Below, piece by piece: positions 59,883 to 64,000 of a stretch of DNA of 64,000 nucleotides. The stretch's first letter is position 1. The number at the start of each line of letters is the position of its first letter. Position numbers and translations under genes: made by a program. Origin of the DNA: JBBQZU01 sp041749535 (lineage in GTDB: Bacteria; Bacteroidota; Bacteroidia; Flavobacteriales_D; Cryomorphaceae); assembly GCA_041749535.1 (NCBI GenBank), contig JBGTBE010000028.1, positions 1-64,000 on the forward strand, in the 5' to 3' direction. A model generated the notes under the pieces. The model did no database searches. It saw only the letters and a list, made by a program, of their open reading frames with translations, and was not told where the DNA came from.

Positions 59883-61355
59883 ATGTCTCTGAATTCAACA
59901 AAAATTCTTGGCGAAGCACTCACATACGATGATGTATTGTTGGTGCCGGCATACTCTGAAGTGCTGCCTCGTGAAGTGGATATTCGTTCGCAATTTTCGA
60001 GACGAATTACCCTCAACGCACCGATCGTATCCGCAGCAATGGATACTGTGACTGGCGCAAATCTGGCAATTGCAATTGCCCAGCAAGGGGGTATCGGGGT
60101 AGTGCATAAAAATCAATCTATAGAATCGCAGGCCCGTGAGGTGAGAAAGGTGAAGAGGTCAGAAAGCGGAATGATTCAGGATCCGATTACGCTCATCAGA
60201 ACTGCCAAAGTAGGCGATGCGCTTCAGATCATGTCTGAGCACAATATTGGCGGAATACCTGTTGTAGATGCCCAAGGAATTCTCGTTGGCATTGTTACCA
60301 ACAGGGACTTGCGATTCCAGAAGGATATGTCAGTGGATGTGAGTGATATCATGACCAGCAAGAATCTCATTACTGCAAAATCTGGAATCAACCTACAAGA
60401 GGCTGAAGCAATTCTGCAGGAATATAAAATCGAAAAACTACCTGTGGTCAATGAAGACCGCAAACTCGTAGGACTCATAACCTACAGGGATATTATTAAA
60501 ATAAAAAAGCACCCAAGCAGCTGCAAGGACAATTTCGGCAGACTGCGTGTGGCAGCGGCGCTCGGCGTTACGGCAGATGCGATGGAAAGGGCCAAGGCCC
60601 TCGTTGCGGCTGGGGTTGATGCGCTTGTAATTGATACAGCCCATGGCCATACCAAAGGTGTTGTGAAGGTGCTCGAACAAGTTAAGAGTAACTTCGATCA
60701 CATAGATGTGGTGGTAGGCAATGTGGCAACTGCAGCGGGCGGTACCTACTTGGCGGATGCTGGTGCAGACGCTGTGAAGGTTGGAATTGGACCGGGATCT
60801 ATTTGCACGACACGTGTAGTTGCAGGCGTAGGAGTTCCTCAGTTCACAGCTGTGCTTGAAGTATCTTCAGCCTTGGCAGGAAGGGGCGTGCCAGTGATCG
60901 CTGACGGAGGTGTACGATATACAGGAGATTTGGTGAAGGCGCTGGCTGCTGGTGCAGGATCAGTAATGCTTGGCAGCATGTTTGCAGGGGTGGAAGAATC
61001 GCCAGGTGAGACCATCATTTATGAAGGCAGAAAATTTAAGGCTTACAGGGGAATGGGTTCAATAGAAGCCATGCAACAGGGTTCGAGCGACCGCTACTTT
61101 CAAGATAAGCAGGAAGATCTTTCCAAATTGGTACCCGAAGGTATATCAGGAAGAGTGCCCTACAAAGGAACACTCGCCGAAGTGATGTACCAGCTCGTGG
61201 GAGGCCTTAGGGCTGGGATGGGCTATTGCGGTGCACCCAATATTGAGCAGCTTTCAAAGGCTCATTTTGTACGCATAACAAACAGCGGAATACGTGAGAG
61301 CCACCCGCACGATGTAACCATAACCCGCGAAGCACCAAACTACAGTTTGAAATAA
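59883..61355 (+). CDS. guaB: Inosine-5'-monophosphate dehydrogenase
   Basis: 490 aa. Oxidises IMP to XMP with NAD+ in the cytoplasm, the first committed step to GMP. TIM barrel with two CBS domains inserted (about 95-210; MSEHNIGGIPVVDAQG, VTNRDLRFQKD). Catalytic loop VGIGPGSICTTRVVAGVG (about 300-317) with the active Cys. YRGMGSIEAMQQGS and EGISGRVPYKG are the flap segments. Full length. Followed 35 nt later by a peptidylprolyl isomerase gene. Confidence 0.97.
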   Translation: MSLNSTKILGEALTYDDVLLVPAYSEVLPREVDIRSQFSRRITLNAPIVSAAMDTVTGANLAIAIAQQGGIGVVHKNQSIESQAREVRKVKRSESGMIQDPITLIRTAKVGDALQIMSEHNIGGIPVVDAQGILVGIVTNRDLRFQKDMSVDVSDIMTSKNLITAKSGINLQEAEAILQEYKIEKLPVVNEDRKLVGLITYRDIIKIKKHPSSCKDNFGRLRVAAALGVTADAMERAKALVAAGVDALVIDTAHGHTKGVVKVLEQVKSNFDHIDVVVGNVATAAGGTYLADAGADAVKVGIGPGSICTTRVVAGVGVPQFTAVLEVSSALAGRGVPVIADGGVRYTGDLVKALAAGAGSVMLGSMFAGVEESPGETIIYEGRKFKAYRGMGSIEAMQQGSSDRYFQDKQEDLSKLVPEGISGRVPYKGTLAEVMYQLVGGLRAGMGYCGAPNIEQLSKAHFVRITNSGIRESHPHDVTITREAPNYSLK

Positions 61356-61390
61356 CCAGAACACATAATTCAATAATCAAAGACACAAAG

Positions 61391-63337
61391 ATGAGAACAC
61401 TCATTTGTACACTTTTTGCTGCATTTGCACTACAAACTTATGGACAAGTGGGCCAAGACCCGGTTCTGCTCAAAATAGACGAGAAGACGATCAGCAAGGG
61501 AGAATTTGAATCCATTTACAAAAAGAATAACCGCGATAGCGCCATTACCAATGCTGATCTGGATGAATACATGGACTTGTTTATCAATTTCAAGCTTAAA
61601 GTAATGGAAGCTGAGGCCATGGGGCGTGATACTGCAGAGCAGTTTACCCGTGAGCTTGCCGGCTATCGCGAACAACTGGCCCGCCCATATCTCGTTGATA
61701 AATCAATCACCGACTCACTTGTGAGAGAAGCATATGACCGAATGCTCGAAGAAGTTAGAGCTTCGCATATCTTAATAAAAATAGTTCCTGACCCTACACC
61801 TGAAGACACACTCAAGGCCTGGAATAAAATACAGTCTATCAAAACAAAACTCTCTGGCAAAGGCAGCGATTTTAATGAAATGGCAAAGATGCAGAGTGAA
61901 GACCCTAGCGCCAAGACCAATTCTGGCGACCTCGGTTATTTCACATCTCTGCAAATGGTATATCCATTTGAGAATGCAGTATACAATACCCCGATCGGAC
62001 AGATCAGCGGGCCGGTGCGCACCCAATTTGGTTATCACTTGGTGAAGGTTACGGATCGTCGCGCGGCCCGAGGTCAAGTGCGCGTTGCGCACATCATGAT
62101 TCGAACAGAAGAGTCTGACCCTGAGGAGGTAAAAGCAAGTAACAAGCAGAGAATAGAAGAGGTTTACACGAAACTCAAAACCGGTGAGAGCTTTGGCGAG
62201 TTGGCAAAAAAATATTCTGACGACAGAACTTCTGCTGAGCGCGATGGAGAGTTACCAATATTCGGGGCTGGTAAAATGGTCGCTGAATTTGAAGAAGCAG
62301 CTTTTTCACTTGCGAATCCTGGCGATTTTTCGCCCCCAATTCTTTCGCCCTACGGATGGCATATCATTAAGCTCATTGAGAAAGTACCAGTGGGCACATT
62401 CGAAGATTTGGAAAAAGACCTGCGCGCAAGAATCGGCCGGGATAGCAGGTCAGAAATTACCAAGGATACTTTTATCAACAAACGCAAGGCAGAATACAAT
62501 TTCAAGGAAGACCAAAAAGTGCTGAAAACCATGTATAAGGAAGTGGATACTACCTTCTATTCTGGCAACTGGACTCCTTCGGCAAAGCTGAAGCAAATGA
62601 ATAAAACACTGTTCACCTTGAATGGAAATGATTTTACCCAGGCCCAGTTCGTAAGCTACATGGAGAAAAATCAAGGTCAGGGAAGAAGAAGTGCAGATAT
62701 GCCATCTTTGGTGAATGGCCTATACAAAGACTGGGTGAATCAGTCAATAATGGACTACGAAAACAGCCAACTTGAGCGCAAGTATCCTGAATTCAAGGCC
62801 CTAATGAGTGAGTACCGTGATGGAATACTACTCTTCGACCTCACTGATGAGCGTGTTTGGACCAGGGCTGTAAAGGACAGTGTTGGACTTAATACCTACT
62901 ACGAGAACAATAAAAAGAACTTTATGTGGGGTGAACGCGCTGCTTACGATGTATACACTGTGGAGGATGCTGCAACCGGCAAGAAATTGTTGAAAATGCT
63001 CAATAAAGGAAAAAGCCAGTCTGAAATCATCAAGACACTGAATGTAGACAGTTCTCTCATGGTGAAAGTAGATGGTGGATTGAAAGAGAAAGCAGATGTT
63101 CCACTTTCAAGCCAAATTGCTTGGCAAGTGGGTATTTCGCCGGTAATCGATGATGGTGGGCAGCTCAAAGTGGTTCAGATTAAGGAGATCAAAGCAGCTC
63201 AGCCAAAGGAATTTAACGAGGCCAGAGGACTTATAACCGCTGCTTATCAGAACCATCTTGAGAAAGAATGGATTGCCGAACTTCGCGCTTCGCACAAGAT
63301 TGAAGTAAACAAAGAAGTTCTGTATTCTATAAAATGA
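61391..63337 (+). CDS. Periplasmic parvulin-type peptidylprolyl isomerase, two PpiC domains
   Basis: 648 aa. Signal peptide about 1-17. A helical N-terminal chaperone region (about 22-115) is followed by two parvulin domains: RASHILIKIVPDP with GDLGYFTSLQMVYPFE (about 120-218) and VAHIMIRTEESD with DGELPIFGAGKMVAEFE (about 230-335). The C-terminal 300 residues are a further chaperone-like region without a recognised domain. Overall SurA/PpiC-like, folding outer-membrane proteins in the periplasm. It lies between guaB and a second isomerase gene starting 13 nt downstream. Confidence 0.9.
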   Translation: MRTLICTLFAAFALQTYGQVGQDPVLLKIDEKTISKGEFESIYKKNNRDSAITNADLDEYMDLFINFKLKVMEAEAMGRDTAEQFTRELAGYREQLARPYLVDKSITDSLVREAYDRMLEEVRASHILIKIVPDPTPEDTLKAWNKIQSIKTKLSGKGSDFNEMAKMQSEDPSAKTNSGDLGYFTSLQMVYPFENAVYNTPIGQISGPVRTQFGYHLVKVTDRRAARGQVRVAHIMIRTEESDPEEVKASNKQRIEEVYTKLKTGESFGELAKKYSDDRTSAERDGELPIFGAGKMVAEFEEAAFSLANPGDFSPPILSPYGWHIIKLIEKVPVGTFEDLEKDLRARIGRDSRSEITKDTFINKRKAEYNFKEDQKVLKTMYKEVDTTFYSGNWTPSAKLKQMNKTLFTLNGNDFTQAQFVSYMEKNQGQGRRSADMPSLVNGLYKDWVNQSIMDYENSQLERKYPEFKALMSEYRDGILLFDLTDERVWTRAVKDSVGLNTYYENNKKNFMWGERAAYDVYTVEDAATGKKLLKMLNKGKSQSEIIKTLNVDSSLMVKVDGGLKEKADVPLSSQIAWQVGISPVIDDGGQLKVVQIKEIKAAQPKEFNEARGLITAAYQNHLEKEWIAELRASHKIEVNKEVLYSIK

Positions 63338-63350
63338 TGTTAAACCCACT

Positions 63351-64000
63351 GTGACGACTGAAAATTATCTTGAGCCAATCATCAGGTTTTCAGTACTTTC
63401 ATTAGTGCTGTTTGCGGCAATAGCGTGCAAACATCAGGAGCAACAGGAAGGAGGTATACTGGCACGCGTGGACAATCTCACTTTTTTACAATCTGATTTG
63501 GAATCGAAGCTTCCCGTTGGTTTGAGCAAGACCGATTCTGCTGCCATGGCTCAGCAGCTTATCAGGGATTGGGTGCTCGAGAAGGCCCTTCTTGCTCTTG
63601 CTGAAAATAACTTGCCTGCTGAGCAGAAGGATGTGCAGAGACAATTGGAAGAATATAAGAATAGTCTGCTTGTTTATGCATACGAACGGGCATTTATCAA
63701 TCAAAAACTTGATACGATTGTGACTGATTCAGAAGCACAGACCTATTATGACAACAATCTTGAGAACTTTAGACTAAGGAGTTCTATCATGAAGATGAGG
63801 TTCGTAAAGATGAGTGCTGATGCTCCTAAACTGAGAGATGTAGAGCGCTGGCTTCAAAGTGATGATGAAGACAATTTCGACAAGCTTTATGAGCACTGCA
63901 GAACATATGCTGAGAATTTCTTTTTTGATCAGGATTCATGGCTTTATCTGGAAGAAGTGCTCAAAGAGGTACCGCTGCCCACAGCTGATTTCGACAATTT
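63351..64000 (+). CDS. SurA-like peptidylprolyl isomerase lipoprotein, 3' truncated by window edge
   Basis: The frame opens at a GTG at 63351, 13 nt after the previous stop, and runs to the window end. The visible 216 residues begin with a signal that ends in FAAIAC, a good lipobox, so it is a lipoprotein. The SurA-type N-terminal helix region follows (VTDSEAQTYYDNNLENFRLR). The parvulin domain, if present, lies beyond the window. An ATG at 63337 stops after five codons and is not the start. Confidence 0.82.
   Translation, partial: MTTENYLEPIIRFSVLSLVLFAAIACKHQEQQEGGILARVDNLTFLQSDLESKLPVGLSKTDSAAMAQQLIRDWVLEKALLALAENNLPAEQKDVQRQLEEYKNSLLVYAYERAFINQKLDTIVTDSEAQTYYDNNLENFRLRSSIMKMRFVKMSADAPKLRDVERWLQSDDEDNFDKLYEHCRTYAENFFFDQDSWLYLEEVLKEVPLPTADFDN

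Noticed and set aside
1..64000. CRISPR arrays, tRNA/rRNA genes, insertion sequences, prophage genes
   Set aside because: No repeated spacers, cloverleaf, transposase or phage structural gene was seen in reading the window.

Overview
The window looks like a chromosomal segment from a Bacteroidota bacterium, most likely Flavobacteriales or a relative such as the Cryomorphaceae. The evidence is type IX secretion (T9SS) cargo with type A and type B C-terminal sorting domains, a PorG-like T9SS barrel, Omp28-like and SiaC/DUF1987 proteins, a LytS/LytTR two-component pair, almost no Shine-Dalgarno sequences, and promoters of the Bacteroidota form TAnnTTTG. The genus assignment is inference. I see no tRNA, rRNA, CRISPR array, insertion sequence or phage gene. 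No stretch longer than 300 bases lacks a gene.

Layout. Bases 1-822 hold the end of a WbuB-like glycosyltransferase entering from the left. Bases 905-30000 are mixed housekeeping and envelope genes: secreted N-formylglutamate amidohydrolase-like protein, VWA protein, YbdG-type MscS channel plus an AIM24-family protein, SiaC-like protein, LytS/LytTR pair, ACP phosphodiesterase, MltF-like transglycosylase, small hydrolase, TonB-domain lipoprotein, FkbM methyltransferase, potassium channel, large GT-C-like membrane protein, TPR-coupled adenylate cyclase, Omp28-like T9SS cargo, B12-dependent ribonucleotide reductase, secreted peptidylarginine deiminase-like protein, membrane-anchored MutS homologue, and a MarR-YceI operon.

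Bases 29290-52918 are a surface-polysaccharide island. A leftward three-gene operon (sulfotransferase, DegT aminotransferase, GT2) diverges at about 31900 from a rightward run of 21 tightly packed genes. That run encodes about ten recognised glycosyltransferases, two glycosyltransferase-like proteins, a sugar-nucleotide module (PfkB kinase, SIS isomerase, SDR epimerase, cytidylyltransferase-fold enzyme), WecB, a second SDR, AsnB, a WcaF-like acetyltransferase, an SGNH protein and an O-antigen ligase/polymerase-like membrane protein. No flippase or initiating phosphoglycosyltransferase is visible, so export must be encoded elsewhere. 

Bases 52915-64000 hold the PorG-like barrel, a nitronate monooxygenase, a complementary pair of M16B peptidase subunits, a T9SS type B cargo, guaB, and two SurA/PpiC-type peptidylprolyl isomerases, the last cut by the window end.

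Themes worth following are a set of genes whose TAnnTTTG promoter box lies 3-5 nt before the start codon (predicting leaderless mRNAs), two intergenic regions with paired palindromes, a SiaC homologue without its phosphoacceptor threonine, and a heptose-like activation module with a shortened kinase and no visible phosphatase.
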